From Schizochytrium sp. TIO01 (Eukaryota; Sar; Bigyra; Thraustochytrida; Thraustochytriidae), in the NCBI GenBank assembly GCA_004764695.1, contig SMSO01000037.1, positions 542,247-606,246 of the forward strand: DNA of 64,000 bases, read 5' to 3'. The notes under the pieces were generated by a model, which had not been told where the DNA came from, ran no database searches, and saw nothing but the letters and a program-made list of their open reading frames with translations. Each line of letters opens with the position of its first letter. Positions within the stretch are counted from its first letter, which is position 1. The position numbers were made by a program, and so were the translations under genes. Below are positions 12,118 through 21,168 of the stretch, one piece after another.

Positions 12118-15100
12118 ATGCTAGTGGTGAACGAAAGAAGCTCGGCGGAGGATGTTGCAGATTGGCTGCAAGAACTCGGGTTTGACGCAGTTCAACAGGA
12201 TAGGGCTCGACAACGACGAATTGATGGCGCGAGATTGATGCAACTAGATGAGACCTCGCTGCGGTCAGAGCTTGCTATTAAAGATCGAAAAATACTTGCA
12301 GCAGTGATGGACGAAATTGACAGAGCTGTGCAAACACAGGCAACGGCCAATACAGCAGCGGCGAGCTCAAGGCGAACGGGAAACCCCCTTCGATTGTCGG
12401 GTGGTCGTATCCAGAGGCCGCACTCCTCAAGCGAGCTCAGCGACATGGCACATCAGCAGCACCAGCAGCAAGCACAGGCTTACGCGTCGTCGTCTAATAA
12501 GCACTCAACACAAGGAGCTCATAACGGAAGTGCAGTACCACAACAAGAATGGGCCTCCCGACCCACCAGCAGCGCGAGCCGGTTCCGCCGAACTCGATCT
12601 TCGCACGGCACCCCAGAAATCCAAAATGGAAGCCAATTTCGTAACTCGCAAAATGAGACTCGTGCTCCGCCGCCGCTCCAGCCTCAACGAATTGAGGAAC
12701 ACCCGGACGACTCCGTTGAATACCCAGCCCGCAATTCGCTTTACCGCCGCATGTCGTGTAGCGACCTTCCTTTTCACGAAACAAATTCGTCCAATAACAT
12801 TTCGGTGGCAGAAGAAGACGGTGAGGTTGATGCATTGCTTCCGCAGTTTATGCCACATCATCCGCAGGTACTTCGTAGCACAAGTCCTGATGTCGCAACT
12901 TCTGAGCATTACCAGCACCACAAGTCAAGCAACAACTACCAGCAGTACTATCAATATCAGAATCAAACCCACAACCAGAACCAACATGATGTGAATTCGT
13001 CCTCATCAAAGAGCTCAAAGCATCACTCTTTAAAACGCGCAAACAGCACAGGCAATGAGAATGAAAATTACAGTAACCGCTCTCGTCATGAGCGGCTAAC
13101 GAGGTCAGATTCTATGCAAAACCAACCGACACAGCAGCAGCAGCAGCAGCAGCAACAACAACAACAACGAAGCAACAACCCACTCAACTCCAGTACATCA
13201 TCTTTTGGAGCAGGAAGTGCAACACCATTGATTCGAGCAAGTTCTTTTTGCTCCCAAACTAGCTCTGTTGCTTCTTCATCTTGTCTCGCAAACTCATTCT
13301 CTTTCAAACGTCTAAATCGTCTCTTTAGCACAGCACAACTCAGGCTAGACCAGTTCGGTGTTTCCTCGGTATGCAACTGGCAACTTGATCGATTTTTATC
13401 AGCTGTGTTGGACGCTATCCCAGAAATTCGAGAGAAACCAACTCTTTATGAAGATTGCCAAGTTATGATGGAAACATGTGCCTTGAAACTGTCAGATGAG
13501 GGCTACGTCGTAGTGGAGAATCTTCTCTCAGATATGTACCTTCCCGACTTTCGTGATGATCTGCGAAGCTGTGGTCTTCTCAAAAAGCGTTTGTTTAATG
13601 AAGTCACAGGAATTTTGGAGGAGCTGCAGACCTTTATGAGCGTTCACTCACCAGTCACTAGCGCATCGTGCTCAACCTTTCCTTCTGGCCTTACTTCAGT
13701 AGGTACTACTAGTGCCAGCTCATTTGATACTTCTGATCATGCCTTTACTATGCACCCTCCTTCCGACTCAACGCAACGTGGAACAACAAGTCCAAATGCG
13801 CTATCTCGTCAGTTGCGTCGACGAAGTACCAGCACGGGTACTGCAGACAGTGTGGGCAGTTTTGAGAACTCCAATGTGTTAGTAATGTCCCCACCACAAC
13901 AGCAGCAGTATCCATACTACTCTTCGTCTTCTTCTCAGCATCAGCTTGCAACGCCACAGCCTAGTGCTGCAACTGCGACCCGTCGCAACAGCTCCTCGCG
14001 TCGTAAGTATTCCCCAACGAGTAACAGTGCAGATACCTTGTCTGAATCTGAGGAGTTCGTTGATGGCACTCCTCGAAGCGAGCAATCTACAATGTCTGCG
14101 CCGGTAGATCCTCGAAACTCGACTCCAGTGCAACTATCCAAGTATGGTTCTGAGGGAGGTTCTCGCGCTGCGTCTCACTGGCAACAGCAGCTGAAGATGT
14201 CTGGCGAGCCGTCATATTGTGATACCCCCCCGAACCGTCGCATGTCTCGCCACCCCAAGACTGACCAACCCCGCATGGCCCAACGCCCTCACCAACACCA
14301 TAATACCCCAAAGGCCAACAAAGTTGCTGCGAAGTCCAAAAGAGATGACATTAAGCGTGTTCGCAAGGCCCAGTTGCACGGCACGGATGAAAACGCTGGA
14401 AACAACGGCAACTCAGGCTTCGATATTGCCGGTCGTCTTGGCACAACTCGCTCTGCCAACCGCCGTAGCGACTTTCCCATGCATGCTCGGGATTCTCCGT
14501 ATGATGCGTATCATCAACAGCTGGCCATGTCATCCTCTTCATCAAGTATTGTACCCGGTCAATCCTCTTCTCGAAAACAATCATCTTCTTCAACAGTTAA
14601 CTCGTCAGCACGTGTGCGTTCTTCGGGAAACCAGGGTTTTAATCCAACTCACCGCCTCATTCGAGGGGATGATGAGTATGAAGAGAAGAATACTGCCGCT
14701 TCCAGTGGTGCTAACCATCAACCAACTCAGCAGCAACCCCCAAACGCCGCAGCGGGTGCTAGCAAACTTCTCAAGTACAAACAGACAAACCTCAAAATTG
14801 CTGTGAAACCAGAAAGTAAGCCTCAACCTTTGGCCCTGTCTTCCATAGCTACCAGCAGTAGCCAAAGCTCTGCTAATGGAGTAGCCTCACTATCAATCAA
14901 ATCTGCTTCTACGTGTAGCAGTAGTCGGAGCCGACGTGATAGTCTTAACAGTCGCATGCGTGGTTTAGGTCAGCTCAATATTGAGATTGATGACGACTTC
15001 ATGAACAAGTCCTATGCTTATCATAACGGTGCCTTACATTTGCAAAACATCATCGTCTACCCCAGTGGCCTTGCAAACCCTGCGAGCCGACTTCGTGCTT

Positions 15101-16275
15101 CACATCTTCGGGGCAGCCGCTCTTCAAAAATGGAAGAAGGCTTGCGTCAAATTGGCAAGCTTGGGGGCGGTGCAGGCGGTACTGTGGTGAAGTCTATTCA
15201 TGTGCCTTCTTTGCAAATCGTAGCACTCAAGCAGGTCGTCGTTAACGATAAGCATCAACGCAAGCAAATGAGCCGAGAGCTTGAGACCTTTGTTCTTGGA
15301 TTGGATTCACCTAACGTTGTGCGATTTTTTGACTCCTTCGTGAACTCCAACGTTGGAACTTGCTCACTGGTATTTGAGTACATGGCTGGCGGAACACTAC
15401 AGGACATTGTGGACAAGGGCGTGCCTCTCTCTAGTGAGACCCTTGGGCATGTCGCACTGCACTGTCTGTCAGGTCTCGAGTACCTGCACAAACTGAACCT
15501 ACTTCACCGTGACATTAAACCATCCAACTTGCTTATTTCTGCCTCCGGAGTAGTTAAGCTCGCAGACTTTGGCATTGCTCGTGACCTTAAGGATGAGCAA
15601 GCTGAGTGCGCCACCTACCTTGGCACAACTATGTACATGTCTCCTGAGCGCATTCAGGGTGACAAGTACTCATTCAAGGCTGATGTTTGGTCTCTGGGAC
15701 TCTCGCTGTACACAGCAGCTCTCGGAAAGTTTCCTTTCAAGATTGGCTCTGGGTATTGGGGCCTTTCCGAAGCAATCCGCGAGAACCCGTTTCCATCCTT
15801 CCCTGAAGGATTTGCGCCCGAGTTGGGTGAGGTTATCCTTCAATGCCTTCAGCGCGATGTGGAATCGCGCGCCGATACGAAATCTGCCCTTGCGATGCCC
15901 TACATTCAGCAGATTCGACCACTAGTATTCTCTGAAGATGGTATTGTACATGGTGCTCCAGGCCTTGCTAGGAAGCCCATACAACAGTACACCTCCATTG
16001 AAGAGCTCTCTGAATATTGCCCTCGTGGGGCACGGGAGCTTACAACCTGCATTGAAGCTGTCACTTCGTACTATAGGGATCTCTACAACCAGACATCCTC
16101 TGACAGCATCGATGAACCTTTTACTGTCAAACTCGACGTTGCTCAGCTTCGTGCTTTGGCTGACCAATTGCAGGTCTCAGAGGCTCTTGTAATTACGGAA
16201 ATGGACAAGGCCTTATTCTGCCTTAGTCACGAGTTGTGCGCAACGCCCACCGAAGACTGCAACTCCCCTAGATGA
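12118..16275 (+). CDS. SAM-domain MAPKK-like (STE7) protein kinase
   Basis: A 1385-aa Ser/Thr kinase of the MAP-kinase-kinase type with an N-terminal SAM domain, presumably a signalling kinase. The first ATG of the open frame is at 12118. The SAM domain (residues ~10-68) contains VADWLQELGF and RIDGARLMQLDE. About 900 low-complexity residues follow, rich in Ser, Gln, His and Asn, with a polyglutamine run at ~338-350. The kinase domain is at ~1004-1266: Gly-rich loop KLGGGAGGTVVKS, catalytic Lys in VALKQ, HRDIKPSNLL, DFGIARDL, and GTTMYMSPERIQGDKYSF, which is close to MAPKKs. Of the two activation-loop phosphosites, the second aligns with a Thr and the first appears not to be Ser/Thr. A ~120-aa C-terminal tail has no known match. 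The gene has no introns and lies 275 bp before the next gene, in tandem. Confidence 0.9.
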   Translation: MLVVNERSSAEDVADWLQELGFDAVQQDRARQRRIDGARLMQLDETSLRSELAIKDRKILAAVMDEIDRAVQTQATANTAAASSRRTGNPLRLSGGRIQRPHSSSELSDMAHQQHQQQAQAYASSSNKHSTQGAHNGSAVPQQEWASRPTSSASRFRRTRSSHGTPEIQNGSQFRNSQNETRAPPPLQPQRIEEHPDDSVEYPARNSLYRRMSCSDLPFHETNSSNNISVAEEDGEVDALLPQFMPHHPQVLRSTSPDVATSEHYQHHKSSNNYQQYYQYQNQTHNQNQHDVNSSSSKSSKHHSLKRANSTGNENENYSNRSRHERLTRSDSMQNQPTQQQQQQQQQQQQRSNNPLNSSTSSFGAGSATPLIRASSFCSQTSSVASSSCLANSFSFKRLNRLFSTAQLRLDQFGVSSVCNWQLDRFLSAVLDAIPEIREKPTLYEDCQVMMETCALKLSDEGYVVVENLLSDMYLPDFRDDLRSCGLLKKRLFNEVTGILEELQTFMSVHSPVTSASCSTFPSGLTSVGTTSASSFDTSDHAFTMHPPSDSTQRGTTSPNALSRQLRRRSTSTGTADSVGSFENSNVLVMSPPQQQQYPYYSSSSSQHQLATPQPSAATATRRNSSSRRKYSPTSNSADTLSESEEFVDGTPRSEQSTMSAPVDPRNSTPVQLSKYGSEGGSRAASHWQQQLKMSGEPSYCDTPPNRRMSRHPKTDQPRMAQRPHQHHNTPKANKVAAKSKRDDIKRVRKAQLHGTDENAGNNGNSGFDIAGRLGTTRSANRRSDFPMHARDSPYDAYHQQLAMSSSSSSIVPGQSSSRKQSSSSTVNSSARVRSSGNQGFNPTHRLIRGDDEYEEKNTAASSGANHQPTQQQPPNAAAGASKLLKYKQTNLKIAVKPESKPQPLALSSIATSSSQSSANGVASLSIKSASTCSSSRSRRDSLNSRMRGLGQLNIEIDDDFMNKSYAYHNGALHLQNIIVYPSGLANPASRLRASHLRGSRSSKMEEGLRQIGKLGGGAGGTVVKSIHVPSLQIVALKQVVVNDKHQRKQMSRELETFVLGLDSPNVVRFFDSFVNSNVGTCSLVFEYMAGGTLQDIVDKGVPLSSETLGHVALHCLSGLEYLHKLNLLHRDIKPSNLLISASGVVKLADFGIARDLKDEQAECATYLGTTMYMSPERIQGDKYSFKADVWSLGLSLYTAALGKFPFKIGSGYWGLSEAIRENPFPSFPEGFAPELGEVILQCLQRDVESRADTKSALAMPYIQQIRPLVFSEDGIVHGAPGLARKPIQQYTSIEELSEYCPRGARELTTCIEAVTSYYRDLYNQTSSDSIDEPFTVKLDVAQLRALADQLQVSEALVITEMDKALFCLSHELCATPTEDCNSPR
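13132..13166 (+). repeat. CAG/CAA repeat coding polyglutamine
   Basis: An in-frame CAG run passing into CAA codons inside the SAM-kinase gene, encoding a dozen consecutive Gln residues. The CAG half is the part most likely to vary in length. Confidence 0.85.
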
Positions 16276-16550
16276 ATCTATAAATTACCGTTCTTTTTAT
16301 CTCCTTTTAACTTACGAACAACTATTGCCTTGAGATCTTCCATTTTCCATAACTCATCGCTTTGACCTTTCCCAGATCCCTGTTTTCCTACCTCCATACC
16401 TCCTGTCTCAACACGGCTAGTTTTACACAAGCAGACTTTCCAAAGTTTTCTATTCTCCCATCGTAACTTGAGCAACTCTTTTTCATGTAATATGGGTTGT
16501 TCAATCACCTTTCTTAGCCATTTGCTTAGCATGACTAAAGTAAACAAGCA

Positions 16551-19142
16551 ATGGCGAGAGGTGGTGGACTTCCGCGACGCGGTGGCCGTGGAGGTCATGG
16601 AGCTTCCTCGGCGCGAGGCCGCGGCCGTGGTGGATTTAGCAGCCAGAGAGGCTCGGGAGGACGTTTTAGGGGGCAGCATCGAGGCTCGGGAAGACCTGTG
16701 AACCGAGATCAAGGATCCAGGCCTACCTTTTCAGGCGCTGCTGCAAGTCTAAATAAGCAAATTCTGGCATGCGCTCGAGATAGAAATGCCTTGCAACAGG
16801 AGATTTCAAGCAATGTGGCAAAGTACAATGTTGTGAACTGCGTTACAGCGCTTCAAGGAGTCACCCGATGTGGTGGATGTGGACAAGATGTACTGCAGAG
16901 ACTTTTAGAGAAGACCACTGAGTGCTTCGAGAACCCAGATGGTGCTTGCGAATCGCGACATGTGAGCACAGCAATTTGGGCTGTGGCAAAGCTTGGTGGA
17001 GATGTCACACCGTCCACAAAGGCGCTCCTTGATGCTGCTATTCGATGTGGAGGAGAGCACTTTACACCAGACCAATTTCACAGCTCGGAGGTCTCTTTGT
17101 CGATTTGGGGTCTTGGTAAACTTCACTACACAACGCCAGAGGCATGCGCGTTGGCAACGATTCTCATTGGTACTTTGGAGTCTCGACAGCTTAAGCTCGC
17201 TCCTCAGGGTTTTGGAAGCTTTTTGCATGGTCTTGGTAACCTTGCAACAGTGCTGGGAGAGCTTGAGCTTACACACACGCTGGATCGCCTTCACGCAGCC
17301 CGCCTATTTCTGAACCCTCAAGAGCTTGCGAATTCCCTCGCTGGGCTTTCGAAAGTAAAACTGGCCAATGTACCTGAGGCCGAGTGGTTTGAAGGGTTTA
17401 AGCGTGCTTTCGCTCAAAACTCGTCAACCTTTTTCCCTCAACACGTAGCAAATCTTGTTTCTGCTATTGCTCGCCTTCACGAGCAGGCGGGTCATGGTGT
17501 TTTGGACCTATTTGATGCACTAGGCGAGCCGCTATTGCGCGTACTTCCACAAATGAATACTCAAGAGCTCTCGATGACTGTATGGGCTTTATCAGTCGTC
17601 GTTTCACCCACAGATAGCCGTCTTGACCAATACCTACCAGTAATTCTCGATCGTGCGTCAACCTTGTACAAGCGCCTGGATGCACAGTCAATGTCAACAA
17701 TTGCCTTAGGGCTTGCCAAACTTGATCGTCCCGAGTTTGTGCATAAAATTGATCTTGCAACTGTTTCAGGAATTCCGCGCTGGAAAGCCCCGGATGTTGA
17801 CAGTCTTGCTGTTGCGTTTGCAAAAGTTGATCGTAATGACGAGGATGCTGCAACAATTCTCCTCTCTCTTGGTGATCAAGTATCAGACCAAATGCCTGTA
17901 CGGAATGTGGCCAATATTACTTGGGGTCTCGCAAAGTGCACCCGGGAAGCTTCGCAGCACAAAAAGTCAGAGTTACACAATTTTCTCCGGAAGATGTCGG
18001 CCTTGGCAACTGAACAGCTTGACGCTTTTAATGCCCGGGACTTGTCAAACTTCGCCTGGGCTCTCGCTACACTAGGGTTTCATGACTCAACATTTATGCA
18101 ATCCCTTGGCGATGTTGCATCTTCCAAACTTACAAACTTCAATGCACAAGAGTGCAGTAAGCTTCTCTTTGCACTCAACAAGAACGGAGTGCGTCACGAA
18201 GGTCTAGAAAAGGCTGCTTCTACATCGCGCATTCAGGAATTTGCTTTCCCCAAGGCTAGCTTTGATGTTTCAATTGAGCATATTCCTGCAGGTGGACGCA
18301 TGCTTCAGCAAAAGCGCGAGGCAACAGGCGCAACTGGAGCCACTGGCGGAGCAATTTGGGAAAGCAGCTATGTCCTCTCTGAATGGCTCTCGCGATTTGC
18401 TACAGGGGAGCCTACGAAAGCCCTGCAGCAGATCTTAGGCAATAAAAGGGCTGAGATGTTCTCTTCAATTGTCAACCCACAAACTACAGTCGTAGAACTT
18501 GGTTCAGGGATGGGTTTGTGCTCCATAACGGTTGCTAAGCTTGGTGCTCGCGTAATCGCAACTGATGGTGATGATCAGGTCCTCAAACTGTTGAACTCAA
18601 ATATTAGGTTGAATCAAGTTAGTAACGCCTCTGCGTCTCCTCTCGAATGGTCCTGTGAGGACCCCTTGCAAGCTCTTGGACTGAAACAACCGGTTGATTT
18701 TATTGTCGCAACCGGCGTTGTTTATGGACGCGATCTGCAGGTGTGGGAGAACCTTGTTGAGATCCTTCGCAAGATTTCTCACTCTCGTACTTTGATTCTT
18801 CTTGGCCACGGAAATGGCGCCGCTCCTGGTGTGCATCAGCTCAAGGGTGACTTTTACCGGTTCGCCAAGGAATACTTCGATTGCTTCGCTCTACCAGCCT
18901 CCCAAACGCATCGCGATCACCGTGGCTGTGCGATCCATGTTTTGACCAAAAAGACAGTTAAGCGGGAGCTTGATGAGGAGTCCACCTCGAGTCCGCATGA
19001 GGAATCCTCTACACCTAAGAGATCCAAGACAAACGAAGCATCGAAACGTGTGACTGCAAATGTTGTGTCTGATGGAACTCCAGGAAAGTCAGAAAGGAAG
19101 AATAAAAACAAGAACAAGAACAAGAAAGAAAAAAACAAATGA
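16551..19142 (+). CDS. Helical-repeat protein fused to METTL21-like methyltransferase
   Basis: An 863-aa protein with three parts. Residues 1-58 are an RGG/RG-rich segment typical of RNA-binding proteins. Residues ~60-560 are repeated helical units with a recurrent (S/N)-x-x-W-(G/A)-L-(A/G)-K-L signature, for example STAIWAVAKLGG, VSLSIWGLGKL, MTVWALSVV, NITWGLAKC and NFAWALATLG. This resembles the octo-/heptatricopeptide (OPR/HPR, FASTK-like) repeats of organellar RNA-binding proteins. Residues ~565-800 are a seven-beta-strand methyltransferase of the METTL21/family-16 type: GGAIWESSYVLSEWL, SAM-binding VVELGSGMGLCSITVAKLGA, acidic loop ATDGD, and FIVATGVVY. The last ~60 residues are Lys-rich and could be a nuclear/nucleolar signal. 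METTL21 enzymes methylate protein lysines; the substrate here is unknown. The start is an ATG 275 bp after the upstream stop. I know of no standard protein with this fusion. Confidence 0.8.
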   Translation: MARGGGLPRRGGRGGHGASSARGRGRGGFSSQRGSGGRFRGQHRGSGRPVNRDQGSRPTFSGAAASLNKQILACARDRNALQQEISSNVAKYNVVNCVTALQGVTRCGGCGQDVLQRLLEKTTECFENPDGACESRHVSTAIWAVAKLGGDVTPSTKALLDAAIRCGGEHFTPDQFHSSEVSLSIWGLGKLHYTTPEACALATILIGTLESRQLKLAPQGFGSFLHGLGNLATVLGELELTHTLDRLHAARLFLNPQELANSLAGLSKVKLANVPEAEWFEGFKRAFAQNSSTFFPQHVANLVSAIARLHEQAGHGVLDLFDALGEPLLRVLPQMNTQELSMTVWALSVVVSPTDSRLDQYLPVILDRASTLYKRLDAQSMSTIALGLAKLDRPEFVHKIDLATVSGIPRWKAPDVDSLAVAFAKVDRNDEDAATILLSLGDQVSDQMPVRNVANITWGLAKCTREASQHKKSELHNFLRKMSALATEQLDAFNARDLSNFAWALATLGFHDSTFMQSLGDVASSKLTNFNAQECSKLLFALNKNGVRHEGLEKAASTSRIQEFAFPKASFDVSIEHIPAGGRMLQQKREATGATGATGGAIWESSYVLSEWLSRFATGEPTKALQQILGNKRAEMFSSIVNPQTTVVELGSGMGLCSITVAKLGARVIATDGDDQVLKLLNSNIRLNQVSNASASPLEWSCEDPLQALGLKQPVDFIVATGVVYGRDLQVWENLVEILRKISHSRTLILLGHGNGAAPGVHQLKGDFYRFAKEYFDCFALPASQTHRDHRGCAIHVLTKKTVKRELDEESTSSPHEESSTPKRSKTNEASKRVTANVVSDGTPGKSERKNKNKNKNKKEKNK

Positions 19143-19449
19143 AGTAGCAACTAAAATTGCGTATGATTTATGAACCTGACTCTGACACGGCTAAACATGT
19201 TATGAATGACCAAGCTACAGTCATGCTACTTTTCTTCCTAAAGCTGCCAGCCACCCAATGCTGCATAACTGGCTCAAGCTAAGTCCATAAAACGAAAATT
19301 AAATGCAAATAAACTTCTTCTTCTTCTTTTTTACATACAAATTCGTAGAGTTTTGACACGGCTGTTCTATCCACATAATGGCTCCCAGTTTATTGAATAG
19401 GAAAAGATCAAATCTTTCTGATTGAGAGCCACCTCCCTTCTCTGTTGAG
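19143..19449. other. Convergent 3' intergenic region
   Basis: This 307-bp gap lies between the 3' ends of the methyltransferase fusion (plus) and B9D2 (minus). It contains a CTT-rich run near 19316-19330. No gene was seen. Confidence 0.6.
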
Positions 19450-20253
19450 TCATGCTTGGACGTTGTGCAAATGGAAATTTCGCATAAGTATATCTACATT
19501 GATCAAAACTTTGCCAGCACTAGTGGTTGAAAGTCTGCACCGATCACTCCATGCTTTTCTAAAAAGAAGATCAATGTCACGCAACTGCGGTGTAACCCCA
19601 AGAAAGTTTGCGGCAATCTCCTCCTTCAAGGTGCCTACAGGCCTCCACGTGGTCACCTCAATTTCGTGCGAGCCCGAGGCACATGGGATATGAGCAAAGC
19701 CGTATCCACGGAGATTCACCTGTCCAAATTCATCCATTTGCCACACCTGGATAAGGATTCGAGGCCAACCTTGAATGCCTTTGCTGAGAAAGTGCACGTC
19801 GATTGGATGAGACCAGACTACAGAGTCTCCATCTACGGGGTAGTCGATTTGTGTTTGCCCTTCAACGAAGCCACTGAGTGGTTCCCACATGGGCCCAAAG
19901 TCAAGCTGCCAGCGGCAGCAAACACCTGAGCCAAAATCAATGCCTCCATCGATTTCCCCAATAATGTGAAGTTCGGGCTCATTAACTGCAACCTGGCGTT
20001 CCTTATTTCTAATTCGATCCCTCATCGCGCTGACCTTATCAGCATTTGCGCTCATCTTGGTTGATATGCCCTCGGATGCGTCACGCTGACCACGGTCATT
20101 CTCCATCCGCCCTTGATTTTCATCATCACTTCCGCCATCATTGGTTCGTCGAAGACGATCCGAGGTGAACTCCCTAAGCCTCCGGGTCTGGCGTTGCTGC
20201 TTAGAAGACTCTGATCTCTCTCGTCGAGCTGCGTTACTCTCTCCATCGCTCAT
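19450..20253 (-). CDS. B9D2: B9D2, ciliary transition-zone B9 protein
   Basis: A 267-aa protein. Residues from ~91 on align along the whole length of B9D2: ELHIIGEIDGG, WEPLSGFVEGQTQIDYPV, SVVWSHPIDVHFLSKGIQGW, ILIQVWQMDEFGQ, GYGFAHIPCASGSHEIEV and TWRPVGTLKEEI, ending in ILMRNFHLHNVQA. B9D2 works with B9D1 and MKS1 in the MKS module that gates the base of cilia, so this organism almost certainly builds cilia. The ~90 residues before the B9 domain are charged and Arg/Ser/Asp-rich, and animal B9D2 (about 175 aa) lacks them. The first ATG is at 20253; the frame stays open upstream for 15 more codons, so an upstream exon is possible. Confidence 0.92.
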   Translation of the reverse strand: MSDGESNAARRERSESSKQQRQTRRLREFTSDRLRRTNDGGSDDENQGRMENDRGQRDASEGISTKMSANADKVSAMRDRIRNKERQVAVNEPELHIIGEIDGGIDFGSGVCCRWQLDFGPMWEPLSGFVEGQTQIDYPVDGDSVVWSHPIDVHFLSKGIQGWPRILIQVWQMDEFGQVNLRGYGFAHIPCASGSHEIEVTTWRPVGTLKEEIAANFLGVTPQLRDIDLLFRKAWSDRCRLSTTSAGKVLINVDILMRNFHLHNVQA

Positions 20254-21168
20254 TATAGCAGTCCAGCGTGCTCTTGCCTGAGCAGCTCGCGTTGCCAAGA
20301 AATTAGTCCGAAAGCCACTTGTATTTGGAGTTTTGCTATGTACTCTGCTTGCCTCAACTAGCTCGAGTCTTATATGATTGGTTAGAAACAGCCACGAGTT
20401 GTATTTCTACCCACCTTTAGCGTCTATCCCAATTTATAAAAACTACGTATTGCACAAAGTCGTCTTTAATCAACATTTTACCGTTACACCACTTTTTCAA
20501 GTTTAGAAGCAAAAATAAATGACTTTTAAAAAATATAAATTATAATAGTTTTTTTTGACTTCATTATTTAAAAAGAGAAACATCTAAAGCTTTTCTTAAT
20601 ATTAACTGATCAAAACTGATTAGAATAGCAGGGCTTGTCAGACTGCTCCATCATAAACAAACAGAAGATATAACCTAACTTGGATCACCATGAGCTCATA
20701 ATGGTTACTAAGCTCGTCATAAGGAAACTTATATAGCATTTCTCTATAAATACTATTTTCAAGCAACTTGAAGGTTCACAACTTGACCCATTTTTATGAG
20801 TTAAAACTTTAACTTGGGCTTCGGTCTGGTAAATCTGGGAGAAAAGTTGAGGAAGGCATCGGCCAAAGGACATGCTAGCATACGGGTAGGTGTTTATGAG
20901 CAACGAAACAAGGATATTATTACAAAATTAGTTTTAATTATAAAAAGATGGCGATAATAGTAAGCGGCCTGCAATGATGGTGTTCTAGGAGAATAATTAG
21001 GAGCACTGCAAAACAAAAACCATCATCTTCGATCGCAAGATACTTGCCATTCCGAAAGCGGTGCCTGCGTCGCACGAGGATATTTAAGCTGTCTCGTGCA
21101 AGGCAACGTGGTGCGCGACTAATATTTATCACAGGATAGGTATCCAAACCATCAATCTGTGATACACG
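20254..21168. other. AT-rich divergent promoter region, B9D2 / golgin
   Basis: A 915-bp stretch between divergent starts, strongly AT-rich around 20510-20600. No gene or RNA was recognised. Confidence 0.6.
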
